Assembly (NCBI GenBank): GCA_030062745.1 | Contig: CP099840.1 | Span: 30,817,006 to 30,881,005 of the forward strand | Length of the DNA: 64,000 nt | Direction: 5' to 3' | DNA from: Capitulum mitella | Taxonomy: Eukaryota > Arthropoda > Thecostraca > Pollicipedomorpha > Pollicipedidae | In this document: positions 33,329 to 47,539 of the stretch, one piece after another | How positions within the stretch are numbered: the first letter of the stretch is position 1 | Layout of the letters: each line of letters opens with the position of its first letter | The notes under the pieces: model-generated | What the model saw: only the letters and a program-made list of their open reading frames with translations | Databases searched by the model: none | Told to the model about the DNA's origin: nothing | Made by a program: the position numbers and the translations under genes

Positions 33329-34169
33329 AGACCCAGTGATGGCCTGCTCATGGTTGATCAGCAATATTCACTCTCTGCACCGTATATTTATCGCAAATTC
33401 AGCACGTTTCGTGAGCAGAACAGCTCCGTTAGCTACAGTATCATCGGCGCGGTGCGTACAGACCAGTCTCACAACTGCATGGCAATGAAATATATCTTCA
33501 AAGGTTCTACAAAGTTCATGACGACAAAGCATAGCCACAGTCAAACAGCATGTTGCGCGAAATACGGTACACACAGGTCAGATTGTTTTTCACATCCTGT
33601 GTGGCACTGGGTACACCAATTACCAAGAGGCGAAAAGGAATGGAAACAAGGCCTTGGTCCAAAATGCTCGCGTTTAAACGTTAATCACGATAGTTCTCAT
33701 AGGACTGTCCAACTCTGATGTGTCCGTACATATGCGCAACGGTCGGCTCTTGGGTAAAATTCCTCGTCGGAAAAAATGGATTTTACGACATATGTCACGC
33801 AGGGCGAATAATCACTTCTGTGTGCACCCTTTTTTTCTTTATGTCTGTTTCCCCCTCTCTCTCTTCATTACCCCTCTCTCCCTTTCCTCCTTCATCTCTC
33901 GTCTCTCCCTATCCCTCCCTCAATCTTTCTGTCCCTCCTTTGTTTTGCTGGTATTAGTGTTTATCGAAACAGCCTTCACCACATTACCAAAGAAAGTGTT
34001 GGGTAACTACGTCAGAACAAGCTACAGATATCTTTGACAGGGAAAACAACAAACATATTTGTGTGAAAAAACCTCTGGAACGTCGTTTATCGACAGTAGC
34101 CTTTATCAGAGCTCCCGGACATTTCTCCAATGTCTTCCGCCTCAAAAGACGGCGATATTTCTCCGTTTT
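33329..34169. other. Intergenic, with pyrimidine tract
   Basis: About 110 bases of almost pure C/T on the + strand lie near 33835-33942. Short open frames without signature. Confidence 0.45.
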
Positions 34170-34620
34170 CTAATCTGGAGCCAGTGGAGAGAGGACGGAG
34201 AGAGGGCGGGGAGGCGACGGCCTTCGCCGTCATCCCTTTCAGTCGACCGGTGGGGAGCAGATGACACCGAATTCCGCGGCCGCCGAGCGCCGCCCGCCCG
34301 CTCACAATGGCCGGCCGGCAACAGGTGCGCCGCCGCCCCTGAAAGGCTGCCTCGCCGGCCGCCGCCGCCGTCGGGATGCCGCACTAATGGCCCGCGCAGC
34401 TAATTACTCCCTAATGACGGAAGATCTTGGCAGGACCGCCGCGGCCGCGCGCCGGGACCGGCGGCAGAAGGCGGCTCAGAGGAGGACCCGCTGTCCTCGC
34501 GGTACCCGCAAGCGCTGGAGCCGGGACCGGCGGCAGAAAGCGGCTCAGAGGGAGGACCCGATGTCCTCGCGGTACCTGCCATTAATGGGCCCGGCTGGGT
34601 CCTGACTGTCAGCTTGCACG
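34170..34620. other. GC-rich island 2 with TAAT motifs
   Basis: GC-rich sequence interrupted by ctaatgg, gctaattactccctaatgac (34384-34420) and attaatggg (34580). TAAT/ATTA is the homeodomain core. No protein signature. Confidence 0.4.
34451..34580. repeat. 69-bp tandem duplication
   Basis: Two units (from 34451 and 34520) share gccgggaccggcggcagaa, gcggctcaga, gaggacccg and gtcctcgcggtacc, with minor indels. Confidence 0.85.
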
Positions 34621-36249
34621 CGATGAACACGTCCCCGATTTATGGCCGCAGCCTGGCGCTAACGTTGTTTTCGTTTTGAAATTTTCGCCCACTTCCTTCA
34701 ACATAAAGCCATAAAATCATGAAATACTTAACGTGAGGCGACGTGCGAAAGCCGCCATTATTCTTCGTTCTTTTCTCTTCACGACAGGGAAAAACACAAT
34801 GTTGGAGGAAACTGGGCCGCCAAAGACTTAATGGAAGCGTCCGCAAACTTGGGCTCCTGGCACTGTGGCATGACCAGGTTCAAAACTGCGGATGTGCGCA
34901 CAACAGTTTGTGCTAGATATGATAATTCGATTCGCCATTCAAGACTTCGGAAGTCGAAAGCGTAGCCGTATATCGCATTTGATTTTCTGAGACAATGAGG
35001 CGGTTGCTGCCCCCTCAGTTTGCATTTAAGTACCATCCGTGCACATGTGTGATGAAATCATCTTATTTCGAGGATATTGGATTGCTTCCGAGACTGATCA
35101 GAAGCGAGAGCATCAATCTAGTCTCTACATTAATTATGTAACGGAATGACTAATGCTGGACTGCCAACAATTGGGCGTGCAGATTCTCTGGTTTGACCTC
35201 ACTTCCGGTCAGCATGTCCAGTATGCCAAATTACGGGAAGGTCCCCTAATGTTAGAAAGTGTTTCAAAACGTAGTCGCACATGCGGATCGAGGTCTGTGC
35301 AGTTCTGTGGACGGAACTGAAGCTGCATGCTTCAGAACCACCACAGCTTTCTTTTGTGCTGTTCTGGTACAAACGAAAATGTGTTAATTCACGGGTTACA
35401 AAAAATGGCTAACCCGTAAAGTTTTACCCTTCCAGCAACCCAAACTCAGAATCACATGGCAACTTTGCTGTACTGAAAAGATCGCGACGTTGGCGTCCGT
35501 GGACCTTGGCGCGTTTGGGGTTCCGAATACCCTTCACATTCAATAACGTAATTGCATTTTTGGTGCCGGCCTGAGGCCACGCCGCTGAACCGCGCTCGAG
35601 GCCACGATGAATCATCTTTATTGGACGGTAATTTCTTCCGCAGAGCACTCATCCCCATTCGCAAATAGCGGCGATAAAACGGCCTTGAGCGGCCGCGCCG
35701 TCCAACATAAGCCACACAGGGTTCGACGCCGAGCTAATGAGGAAAATGATAGGCCCCGTGGAAAACATAATTTGTAACCGTCCCCGAGCGGAATGAAGCC
35801 GTAGCTCACTGTGAGAGACGCGCGCGGAACAGGGTGAAAGATGTGACCGGACCAGAATGGGAAAGCGTCTGTGCTGTTCGGCCAGCTTCGCTGCGGGTGG
35901 TCCGGGGTGGGTCGGGCAGAACTGAATGCTTGCTTGTCATGCGCATGCTTTAGACACCGCTCTCCTTGAGGCGACAGCACCCAAATTCCTCCCCGTACAG
36001 AGAAGCCTTAGTTTTCTGTACACACAGCTTTCGCACCGACGAGGTTTGTTACCTTTGACAGTTATTTCTCGTAGTGACAGGTAGCTGCACGCAATACGGC
36101 GCACCACCATCATAAATCAGTTAGCATCGCTATATCTGAAGCAACCTGACCAAATCAACATATGTGAAAGATTTACGGGTGAGACAGACCTCAGTCCGCA
36201 TCTCTTGTAGGCACAAAACACGGCCAATAACCAGTGTTTGTTGAAGAAA
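34621..36249. other. Intergenic sequence
   Basis: No supported gene. A moderately GC-rich patch near 35560-35760 contains ggtaatt and gctaatgag. Confidence 0.35.
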
Positions 36250-37180
36250 CTTACGAACACTGTCGGACTGCCACCATCGGCGTGAGTGTTCGGCTCGCAG
36301 CTCTACACCATTTCCACCGGGTGTCCCCGACCGAGGGACGACTTCGCTGGGGTACAGCGGCCTGTTCCTCGGCGGGTGTCGATGGTCCCGGTGTCCCGGT
36401 CTCGATGGAGGCTCCGCTGGAACATGACAGACCGTCTCTCGCCCAGTCTTGGTGGAGGCTCCGCTGGAGCATGACAGGCCGTCTCGCCCGGTCTCGGTGC
36501 CGCGGAGCCTTGTCCTGGCTGCTGCCGGCGCCGGGACGCTGCCGGCCGGGTGGACGACCCCTGGCCGGGCCGTTTTTACGGCTGGAAGCGCCCGCTGCCG
36601 GCGGGCGGCGCCGGAGCCAGGAGAAACCGGCGCCGATCTGACGATAACGCCCCCCAGCCCAGTCGGGCCCACCCCGCACCGCCCTCCCGTCAGCGCGGCG
36701 GCGTCTCCCGGGACAGGGCCAGCGTCTCCTGAGACCGGACTAGCGTCTCCCGGGACCGGGCCAACGCCTCCTGAGGCCGGACCAGCTTCTCTCGGGAGCG
36801 GACCAGCGCCTTCTGAGGCCGGACCAGCGTCTCCTGAGGCCGGACCAGCGTCTGCCGGGACAGGACCAGCGCCTCCCGGGACAGGACCAGCGTCGCCCGG
36901 GACCGGACGTGACCTTTGCTCATAGGCAAGGTCTTCCGCGGAGTTCGGCCGGCAGCGGGCGTGAACCCCGCCCGCGAGCACCCTCTCGCGGGGAAACAGC
37001 CGCCCTGCGTTCACCCGACCTCGACCGGTGCCGGTCCCGCAACCGGGTCAGGGGCCGCCCTGCCGCCAGTCTGACAGCTCGCGTAAATCGCGGCGCTATT
37101 CGAAGGGGCAGTCCATTAGGGAGGGGATGTTCATCAGACGGAAGCGCTCGTTACCTCGCGGGACTGGCGAGCAGGCCAGT
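36250..37180. other. GC-rich island 3, minisatellite-bearing
   Basis: GC-rich throughout. Contains a two-unit repeat of ~52 bp (36397-36500, gatggaggctccgctgga.catgaca) and the 21-bp array below. The 294-codon minus frame and 158-codon plus frame here are repeat-driven. Confidence 0.5.
36701..36908. repeat. 21-bp minisatellite, about 10 units
   Basis: Unit close to gcgtctcccgggaccggacca. The length is a multiple of three, so both strands stay open and mimic coding (PASPGTG repeats on +, SRETLVR repeats on -). Confidence 0.9.
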
Positions 37181-40100
37181 CTTCCGCCCGCGGAATGGGA
37201 CGAAATTTCTCAGGCGATCGCCGGTGTCAAGAGACGACCGGGCTCGAAGACATCGGGCCTTTCAAATCCTGGCCGCGACGAGGAAATGTGTCGATGTGCT
37301 TATTATTACCCTTCGCAAAAACGATTTATGAGACGCGACTATCGCAGGTTTGGCGTCAAAATCGTATCGAAATGAAACTCGGTTACGCGAAACGACAGCT
37401 TCACCGCCATTTGCTGAATACAGAGGATTCGCATGCCCAAAAGAAATATCAAGGGAGTCAAAAAGTCACGATGAAAGACAAACAAGGGAACCAAAAAGTG
37501 TCAGTCAAGTCTCCGCCCCCTGCACCACTGTGAGTGTTTTTTTTAGAACAAAAGCCCCCATATGCAACATATCGGGGCAGTTTTACATTAAGCCCAATGA
37601 TTATTGTGTGCGCCTTTTATGAATGTCTAACTGATCAGAATGGAAATTCGAGTATTCCACCCTCCACCCACGTCGGTACAAAACTGCTGACGTGCTACGT
37701 ACTGACGTCACCATTCATAGCGCAAATCCGGGGTGGAGGGAGACCATTAGGAAGACATCTACATGGGACAAACAAAAATAACCTAAGACGGCGGGCTGTG
37801 TCGGCACATCATTAGTGAAACACTGTTCCCAGCCCACGAATATATGCAATACAAGACGCCAATGAGGGAGGAACGGACGAACAGATGTTACTGCAAGGCT
37901 ATACGAGCCTTACTGTGTGCATATCATTAGACGGGTCTTCTGTTATTCGGAAAACGAAAACTGTTGGTTAGCATGGCCATATTCTGAATGCAACGTAAAT
38001 GCAGCTCAAATGGTAATAATACTAACAGCAAACTAAAGAGACTTGGAGTTTTCCATCGAAATACAGATACCCAAACTTTTATAAAGTAAACGGACCGAAG
38101 ACAGCCGGTGCAGAGGCAGCCCGATGGTTATCATCTTTGACTCCTTGGTGATTATGATACGGCCCAGTCAAGAGGGAGGCCTGGCGATTGTTCTGCCGCA
38201 CAAGTCGTCACGCTCTCAGCCGGTGCGAAGCAACGGACCGCTATAGTCCGACGGTGCAGTGAAAGACTGGAGGCGGAGGATGGCGCACTTTAGTTTTCTA
38301 ATCCGTAAAACTTTCTCTGTATACGGATGAGACAGTTTGTTTTTTTTTTGCAGAGGACGACCGCGACAGTCATCCTGGTTTGCTTCCTCTTTACAGCCTC
38401 TTCGTATCTACCTCAGAAAATGGCGGAAGCAGTCGCTTATCGGCACATTGTGTTAATCAGGTCATTTGCGCTCCAGTCAGTAATACCCACAAGCATGCCT
38501 GGCACACCCAAAAATGAAATCTTTTGGTGCTAAATAAAATGCCTTTCTTTAAACAACGCATTACTGATAAAGAATAATCAAGACTTTTTGTATGGCTTAC
38601 AGAGGAAGACTCATGGCTATTTTGCCTATATTTAGATGGCATTCGCGCTTTTTGTTTGATTTACTTGTCTCCTTGATTTCTTGCCGGTCGGCTTCAACTC
38701 CTTTTCGCACGTCTTCTTGCAGTCTTGAAGGAATAACTCAGATAATCATGGATAACTCAGTACGAAGTAAATTATCCACGACGTTAGCGTCTTGCATCTG
38801 TCGAAGCCGAAGGTGTATGATGTGTCGTTGTCTTGGCACTAAAAAGAAGCGCCCGTTCTAAAAAGGGAAAAAAACAAAAACAGACGCGAGTGGAAGGACC
38901 TTACCCCGTTGAGGCATTCATTGTTTTCCGACGACGCGAAAAAAGGCAAATGTAACCAATTTTGACTAGAAATACAGAACGTAAACGAATAAGCACGCAA
39001 AGCTGAAAGCGGACAGCTTCAACTCACAGTAAAAAACTATCTCTTTTTGGTCAATTCGAGATGTCAAAAGATCAGATTACTCAGCCAGGCACCATACCGC
39101 GCTTCGTAAACATCTAACTTCAGCGGATCCAACCGTCAGAGAGTTTCAGTAGCTCCCTCCAAAAACAGCTCAAGGAGGAAGGTGAACAAACAAGAAAACT
39201 GGAACTGACGACAGCGACTCCTTGATAGTATGAAAAGAAGAGACAGTTTCTCTTTTCCAAGAATATTTTTAAATTAAAAGGAAAATGATGCACGTAACGA
39301 TATTCGATACAGCTAACTATATTACAGGTGGAAGATCCGATGCCGAAGAATGCAAAATAACATAAGCTTCTATAATTAAGTCGGCACAGGGGCAAAATAT
39401 CTGTATCTGTTGGTAAACATTCTCGACGTGTATTGGCATGTTTGTATGGTGTCCCGTTTCGTGTCTCCTAAGAGGAGCAACCCCCAGTCTATGATTCTCG
39501 AGGCGCTCATTTGAGGCTGGTCGGTTTCACTCTTTTTTTCCACTTACACATCGGCGACGAAATTAAAAAGGTTCTGCGGCTTGAGGATGTGGTTTTGGGC
39601 GGAGCGTTCCTCGAACCTGTTTGAACACACCTGCAGTTTTTTGTCATTAAGATCGCAAATGCAAACATGTCATTTGTTTTCATAGAAGGGGGAAGAGCGA
39701 GGAGCGTTGATGGGATGGTACCATGGGTGTGATGCAGGAACTGTCTGCCACTAGATGATTGCTAGAAAACGATATCGCTGTTTCCACTTCATTAGTTTGT
39801 TTTCATTCCTTGGAAGGCATGTGTCATGCCCTTTTAAACAAGCTTTCGGCCCAGCCTTCGGGAAGGTTTTGGTCCGCAGTTACGTGGTGCTCGAGTATGC
39901 GCAAGCGTGCCTTTAAAGCTGATGACAAGTTGGATACCAAGTTGCGTCGAGTGATGGTAACTGGACGGCCTTAATGGACTTAGAAGCTAGAGCAAGTTTG
40001 ACCAAACACTCCACATCATTTGCTAATTCGGAACACACTCAAGTGACTGCAAGGTGAAAGGACTTCAAGAGTAACCAGAGCATGTCCCGTTGCCCTGCTG

Positions 40101-40689
40101 CAGCACATATTTATTGAGCTACTTGGCGATTAGTTCTGGTCGGAAATAACAGGGCGAAGAAGGTGACGCCGAGTAAGCAAAGTGGACGAGGCCTATCGAA
40201 AATAAGCTGGCCGAAGGCCGGCGTTTTCCGCTGGTGCTCAGTAACGGAGTCCGAAATGCTGGGAAACGATTGTCCTCCAGCTGTTCCAGATAAACAGCTG
40301 TATACTTTCTTTACATTTACGAAGTGGGTGGTTTGTCGCTTTTCTCCTACTGTGAACTGTGTGTTATTCAATGCAGTTAAGCACTGTATCTTCAAAATCA
40401 ATGGCACCGTTGCGTTGGACGGACGTTGCGTCTCAAATATTGATTAAAAGCATCCGTGGACACACGTGCAGTCACTTGCTGTGTTCTGGGAGGCTTCTAG
40501 CATATCAGCACAGCTGAACGTTTGGTCATTCTCTATGCGGTTCACGACAGTTTCAGGGGGTAGCGTTGGAAAAGCCACAGGTGGTGGCTGCTCGCCGTAG
40601 AGTTTTCAGAATCCCAGCCTGGAGCCGAGTTCTTATGAGCTGGGTAATTTACGTCCGTGAAGACCGGTGGTCTCTTCGATCCGATAATC
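37181..40689. other. Intergenic sequence, no supported gene
   Basis: AT-rich to mixed. Open frames up to ~112 codons (37195-37533) show no domain. Confidence 0.35.
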
Positions 40690-41400
40690 ACTCCCGAGGA
40701 AATCAGTTCCGAGAACTAATCCGCGCCATTCGCGGAGATCTCGTCCTGTCCCCGCTTCCTGGCCCCATGCGATGGCGTTCCTGTTCCCTACCGGCGCTAA
40801 CGTCACAGCCGCGGACGCTCGCGGCTCTTCTGAGCTAATCAACCAGGGCGTTCTCTCCATGACGTGGCATGGCGGCGAGGAGTGCGTCACGGCGGCTCCG
40901 GACCCACGGACAGCGGCCAGACGCTGCGCCCCGCGGACCCGAGCGGTGAGCCGCGGCGGCTGCGAGGCCGACCGTCCCGCGGGCCACCAGAGCCGACGGT
41001 AGCTCACATGCCGGGGCCGATCTGCGTTAGCACACAGGACGGGGGGGGGGCGGTCCGGGTCGGCACCTGGACCGGCCAGACTGGCCGGCGCCGTTATCGG
41101 TCGTCATTTGCGCCGCGGCCGCCGGAGCCGCAACTAATGAATGGCACCCGCCGGGCGCGGTCTCGGCCAGATAATGATCGCGGCTCGCGGAGCGACCGCG
41201 GCAACCCCCGGACCAGGTCAGGCGCGCTCCAATCTCGACCGACAGCCGCCGTCGGCCGCCGGCCGCCGCCAGACGGGTCCGGCGCCGATTAGGAGCCCGT
41301 GCCGGACAGTGAAATGGTCTCGTCGCGCGCCACGCCACGTCCGTCGGCGCGCTCATGTGTGCTCTTCCGAGCTGACCGGCCTGAACATTGTGCGTGTGTT
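40690..41400. other. GC-rich island 4 with TAAT motifs
   Basis: Contains aactaatccg (40715), gctaatcaac (40836), aactaatgaatgg (41131), gataatgatc (41171) and gattagg (41287) within GC-rich DNA. TAATCC is the K50 (Otx/Bicoid-type) homeodomain site in known systems. The overlapping open frames have no protein signature. Confidence 0.45.
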
Positions 41401-44400
41401 TGGAGCGGGCGGAGATGCGGCGCAGCGCGCGGAGTCGTTCGTCAGCCAGATCGGACGAAAATCACGTGAACTGGCCTGCTATCAGCTAAAAAATGAATTG
41501 TCAAACGGAAGACAACGTCTTTTTCGGATAGAGACGAAGAAAGAACAAACCGCACAATTAGAAGACGTTCTCATTGATGCGCTGAAACAAAACAAAAAAT
41601 GGCGTCCCTGTCATGGCGGACACTGCACTGCCGGATGCCCAACGACGCAGTTTCGGCACATGTCGGTCGATAGGCACGACGAGGAGCAACTGACGTGGAA
41701 TCGCTGCTGAGGCACTGGTGAAGGTCTGTAGTAGACTGATGGGCACCCAGCCCCATCGATCAGCAAGAAAAATTAGGACGTCAAAAACATACTGAACGAT
41801 GAGGCGTGCGGAAGCTGAAGACTAGCAATACTGCAGCAATCTGACAGAAATATCCGATAAAAACAGTTTTAAGGCACGACTGCTAGATATAATAGCTACA
41901 GCCAACTGCGTAATATAAACACAAATTACTCATCGCAAAAGGATTTAAATATGAGACAAATACTCTCATCTGTCAGCGAAAGAGAGTTTCCAGTTCTTGT
42001 TCAACACCAATCCAGTTCTTGACGTCAAACACTTGCCAATAAAAGCATTAGCACTTCGTTACGTCACAAGCGTCATGCGGTCCACCAAATGTCTAGCCGA
42101 ATCGAGAGCAGTCTGCTTAGACTAGAATCGGTTCGGATTATGTAGTGCCTACAAACGGAAATCATGAAATAGAATGGTGCAACAATGGTGCGATGAGGAA
42201 ATAATATCCAACCAATTACGAGGCGTTTTGTGATTTAAATATTCTGTGAAGACTAGGCTTTAACCAATGAACTGGCGTGAGAAAGCATGGGATTTTCAGA
42301 ACTGGCTGATGTAAGACTGATGCAGGAGGTCAAAATTTTTTGTTGATGTATGCTATTTTGAGACTAGAAAAACAAGCTATCGTTTCACATTATTGATATA
42401 GAGGACGCCGAGGAGCACGATTTGTTTACTTGAGGTGTAAATAAACTTCTGGACGTCTTTGTCTGATTTTCCTTCAGTGACGACTCGGAGAACTCTGAGT
42501 TGAAAACATTTGGTAGTTTTAGAGGGTCTTCAGAAGCAAAATGTCTATTTTTAGGAAAATCCACAAAATTTAGAGAAATTTAGACAACAGGACATTTGGA
42601 GGTTTTCGGATACGAGGACATTAAACTCGTTAAGTGAGCTTTGTTACGCAGCCAACGACCAGGTAACCCGAGAGTGCATTTAAACACGACGCCACTTGAA
42701 AAGGTCTGGCAACCAAAGAACTGCGGACAAATTTTTTTCAATATGAGTAGTCGTATTTTCGAATACGAGTGCGGATGCGAGTATCCATAATTCGTACCAC
42801 ATGACGTCTTAGCTAATTCCTGGTTCAGAACTGTTTGTTAACCGCTACTGCATGCTGTTTTCTGGGGCTAAATTGAAGAGAAAATATGGTTTTTGGGGCT
42901 CTCCATGCATACCAGTGTCTTTAAAACTCCTACTGAGAACCTTTCTAAAGAGTTACTCCGGGACAGCAACTCAAACAGCATGTCTACTGAGCGTTAAAGC
43001 CGCTTCACACAATACTCACTGTCAGCTTGGTGTGGTATGCGATGAACATGAAATGCTAAAAGGCATGTGGGCCGGTGCCTTCTCTTTGTTTCTTCCGTAA
43101 CATTCTCCGTTTCTTGCTTTGCAAGTTTTAATAACTCAACAGATGTTCTGTGTTCTCGCCGAAATAGTCGTTGTTGGGATGTTTCGCCAAGTCTGAAAAT
43201 GTGTTATCAGACCTCTCAGCCTATTGACGAGTTATCGATCGGCTCCATTGCTCGGCGGCAACACACTATGTTTTTGTCATCAGTGCTGAAGACCTGGTTG
43301 GCGAGCTAAGCTGGAAGGGTTGAGATGAGAAACAAACACCTTCACGTCACGAGCGAATGCAAGCAAAATGACAAATGAACGTTAGTGGCCGAGGATAGGT
43401 TTGCCTGTCTAGTGTATGAGGTTGTGCGGAAAATGGAATACATTTGTGAGTGAAACATCAACATATTTACCTTTGCATATGGGTTGGGGGCTTGGAGTGG
43501 GCTAATGATCTTTTCGACGATCACCGATCAATTCAGATTTCAGAACTATGGGAGTAATAGGAGAGATCTGAGTAAAATATTGTTTGTGGCTGGAAGACAA
43601 GGCGTAAAGGTATGCGTATCTAGCATGGGCACGAGAGTTGACAATATACCTTTGACCCTCCTGCTATGTTATGTTAAGTTCGCGGTTGCGCTGCGTACCA
43701 GTTATGTCCCATGGGACATACCCTCACGCCTGCACTTGACGCCTGCAGGGGTAAGTGTATACAGCCACGTCAATGCGTCTCGTGCGCCAAGACGACAGCT
43801 GATGAGAACCAGGAGCACTGCACAATTGCGCAAGTCGAACAGTGAATTTCATTCCTGCTCGGATGTGTTGAACTGTTTGCTTCGAGCAAGCGCCAAAAGA
43901 TTCAACGGTGTGGATTTGGCGCGAGATGATTCTGAAATTGCATCAGCAGTCACGTGGACGATTCACCATGGAGGGAAGCTGGGTACGTAATATTACGTAA
44001 CAAATGCTCGATTAGAGAGGGAAGGGTACATTTCTTAAGATGCGCTGGGTTTGGCATCAAACGTATGAGAGGCATGCTTAGAAAGAGATACGGAAATGCT
44101 CCTCAAACAGCATAGGTCTGGGAAGCATTGCGCTGCTTTGCTTTTGAACAACTGCCGAGATCCGTTTATCTCTGTTGGGTAAGAGAATTGTGAAGAAAAA
44201 GTTGTCTCTTTGAATTGCACCTTGAACTGTAATAGCTTCTCAGCAGCAGGAGCACCCATCAAATGTAATGAAAAACTCGTTAGCGAAATGCACTCCGTCA
44301 TTGTTCGTGCCCTTCATCTTCCTGGCTGTTGTTTCAGCATTGCAATTACGTTATGTCCCAATGCGGATGTATTTTTTTAACTAATTAACCGCAAACACGA

Positions 44401-44569
44401 TATGACTGTACAGGTAGCGAAGCAAGCATGCACTAGTCAGACTCGTGCTTGATTCCGCTTGACTGAAATGACTGGAATTGCATATCAAGCCAGATGGCTC
44501 CAAATCCGAGTCCGATTCCCACGAATAATATGAAAGCAATGTAACCGCGACATTATGCATATCGATGTA

Positions 44570-44573
<4 letters not shown>

Positions 44574-44614
<41 letters not shown>

Positions 44615-44629
44615 CATATACATATATAT
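44574..44629. repeat. (TA)n microsatellite
   Basis: Near-pure TA dinucleotide run with cataca interruptions at its right end. Confidence 0.95.
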
Positions 44630-46859
44630 CTTGCAACTGTAAACTCTCCCATCTGCATTAACTATGTTTTTAAATACCAATAGCCATACATTTTGTTACT
44701 CATCACCAGTATTAAAATAATGGTGAAAATATATGCAGAATGACACAGTTCTCCGAGTTGCATTGCATGTTTTTTGGTATGCTCCGCTGTTTAGCATCTT
44801 ATTCCCCTTGAGCGTAACATTTTGATTATATTTTTGTTTTTATATACATTCTAATATCACTACACTGAATTGCGTTCTGTTATGAATATCATCCTATCCT
44901 AAAAACAGATTTTAAGGCTTTCGAACATTTGTTTTCCGATGGCAGGCGTCGAGAAAAGAAGCAAGTGAAAACAATCTTGGCATAAGTGGATGAAAGACAT
45001 GTGGAAAACTATTTAGTTACTCGTTGAACAGGGACTGTCATTCCACGGCGAGGACTTTACAGCACTTTATGCTTAGCAAAGGCCTAATTCGGAATCATTC
45101 CGTGAAAAAGCATCCGGTTAAGTCTAAAAAAGCCTTTGTAATCTGTGGGTTGAGACTGAATCTTGTCATCGCCGCCGTTTTCACTATCAGAAGGCATAGC
45201 CTGCACCTGTAGGTGGGCTTCTCCATTGTGGTGAAAAAGTAGCAGTCACAGACGGTTACAACGTTTGGCTGCCACAGATGGCCGCACAGATGCGCCGAAA
45301 TTGCCCATGGAAAGGGGATGGGCGAAGGACGAAGATCAGGACTGGTATGGCTGGAATAGAAAAAGGACTTCAGGCGCAACTAAAGCGTCAGCCGGCCAAA
45401 GAGTTTGCCAGGACAGACTGAGGAGAGGGATCGGGATCGGACAAGGGGAAAGGATGGACATCACACAATCACGCCGCGCAGCACTGCGAATCGCGACCAA
45501 CAGTTCGTGCCCGCGTGAATTTGTTTGTCTGCGTCAATAATATTGGCAGCTAACAGCCCGGGTAACTCTGAATAGAAATTGTTTTCATAAGCAAAAGCAA
45601 ATTTGCATCCTCTTCACCATATTCGCCTTTTTTGGAAATTGAGCTAGCAAAGTAACTATGACATGGTGAAATACATGAATATTAGTACGGCTTTTCCGCA
45701 CTATTTATGATGTGGAGTCCTGGCGCCATTGTGACATGCTTGAAGTCAATAACAATCAACAACCGTCATCAGTCGAAAAATACCTATGAGGCCGTAAAAG
45801 TAAATGGAGTAGGTATGACGACGCCATCTACTACTTGCTCAAAACTGCCCTGAAATGAAGTCTTTAGTGTACGCATGTCTGTAAGTGGTAAAGAATATTT
45901 CTGAAATACGAAAGCAGTGGTAAGTTAGACTTTGATAAAAAAAAAAACAAAATCGGACATTTTGCCTTTGGATTTGCTTCCAATCCCAGTGTTTCCGCGA
46001 AAATACCGAATCAGTTCCGAATCCGAACCAACACAACTTCCGGTAACAAAACTCAATTTGGGTTCAAATGGGAGCGCATCCGGTTTCGGCCCTGATTCCG
46101 CTGGAATCGAGCACAAATCTGGCACTAGTGTACAGTATGCTATACTTTTGCATGCAAAACTTGTCACATCGATAGCGGGGACTCTTCAGTCCATGTTTCC
46201 CGTGCGCAGCAGTAAACCGCTTGATTCTGCCACATACTGATTACGAAAAATATCATTTTGTCAAACAATGTTTTTCTTCAATTTTTATTCTAAGTTATCT
46301 GAGAAAACCAAATCAGACTCGAAGCTGGACCGAAAATGGAACCATGGCCTTCCAGTGGAGTCTGGTACCAAAAAAAATAACGAGACATTGCCATCACCAG
46401 TATTCGGATGGTAGGCAGGCTAGTTTTCGTTGCTCTGCACAAATGTCAGAGTCAGCCGATGTTGGTACTGTCATGCTGCGTCTGTTTTAAAAGGAGCTCA
46501 GTAGTATTCCTCACCTGTCAGCGTAAAGAACAAAGTATTACAGGCATCATTATGGGTGCGTTTTCAAAGCTGGTCGGCCGATGATCATTTCAGTCCGTTT
46601 CTTGCCGTGCAGTATTATGAAGTCAATGCTGATATCGATCCAAAGATGGCAGGGCAGGCGTCAGGTCGGTTGCTCGCCGTCCTACCTGCTCCATGAACTG
46701 GTAAACCTTCGAGTACAAGACGACCAAGTGCCCATTTTCTGGCACCATCACGCATGGAATGATAATGCTGCGGCCGCTCTAGCTCACTGATTGACCCACT
46801 AGTCATTGATCACACTGACCTATCTTATTGACAAGTCGTAGCATAGCTAATGGGGGAGG

Positions 46860-47110
46860 GGGGTCGCAGTAGGCAGGACTCAGGGGTGTCGATTTGTATT
46901 TTTTTTGAGAGGGTCCTGGCCCACCCAGTGTTGATTTGGGCCCACCCAATGTTGGTTTGGGCTCACGCAATATTTTCCGCCAGTTTTAAAGGGAAATGAG
47001 TAATAGCAGCGAAAAAATGGCCTAAAAAAATGCAGCGAAAGAAATGGAGTAGACAAGAAGTAACCAGAAAGCAAAGAATAAAGTCTAAAGCGATGGATCC
47101 ATCTATCTTT
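46860..47110 (-). repeat. Dispersed repeat family E, copy 2
   Basis: The reverse complement matches 2640-2850 in block order. A local 23-bp duplication (gggcccacccaatgttggtttg-like, 46917-46970) is specific to this copy. Confidence 0.6.
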
Positions 47111-47539
47111 TATATATCTATATATGCATATACGCACATATACCTACATGCATGGGGATAAGTGCTATTTTTATTTGATCAATAGTAGCAAAAAAAACCC
47201 ATAAATTTCCGTTGGTCAGAATAAAATAGGCTAAATCCGTTGAGAAACCCACATCTGGAGGGAGGTGAGGTTGTCCGGCCCTCGGCTCGACCCCCTCCCC
47301 CCTCAATCATTTGCACAATCGACGCACCTTGCAGGACTTGATCTAACCATACCATTGAAATATATTTTACAGCGCCGGTAATATCTGGATTCTCTCGGAG
47401 TCTTCTGAAACAAGGCCGCGCAAACAACTGCTGCCTATTCAATGTTGTCTGACCGCCGCCGGCGTTTCCGCCGTTACGCAGGGGGCGCAAGAGCAAGAAA
47501 AGAAGAAACCGATCGGCGCCCGGGTCCGTTAACTTAGAT

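Larger units (their letters stand above)
41401..47539. other. Long stretch without a supported gene
   Basis: AT-rich. The longest plus frame (43484-43990, 168 codons) has no recognisable motif. Holds the (TA)n tract at 44574 and repeat E copy 2, listed separately. Confidence 0.35.

Noticed and set aside
35727..35741. ggttcgacgcc, resembling a tRNA T-loop box B
   Set aside because: No matching A box or cloverleaf could be found upstream at tRNA spacing.
36701..36908. CRISPR-like spaced repeats
   Set aside because: Units are contiguous with no unique spacers and the genome is eukaryotic; it is a minisatellite.
36130..37014. 294-codon minus-strand open frame with PGDAGP-type repeats
   Set aside because: The repeats are the translation of the 21-bp minisatellite, whose length is a multiple of three, so any frame stays open.
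43484..43990. 168-codon plus-strand open frame
   Set aside because: No motif, no splice structure, mixed codon use; compatible with chance.
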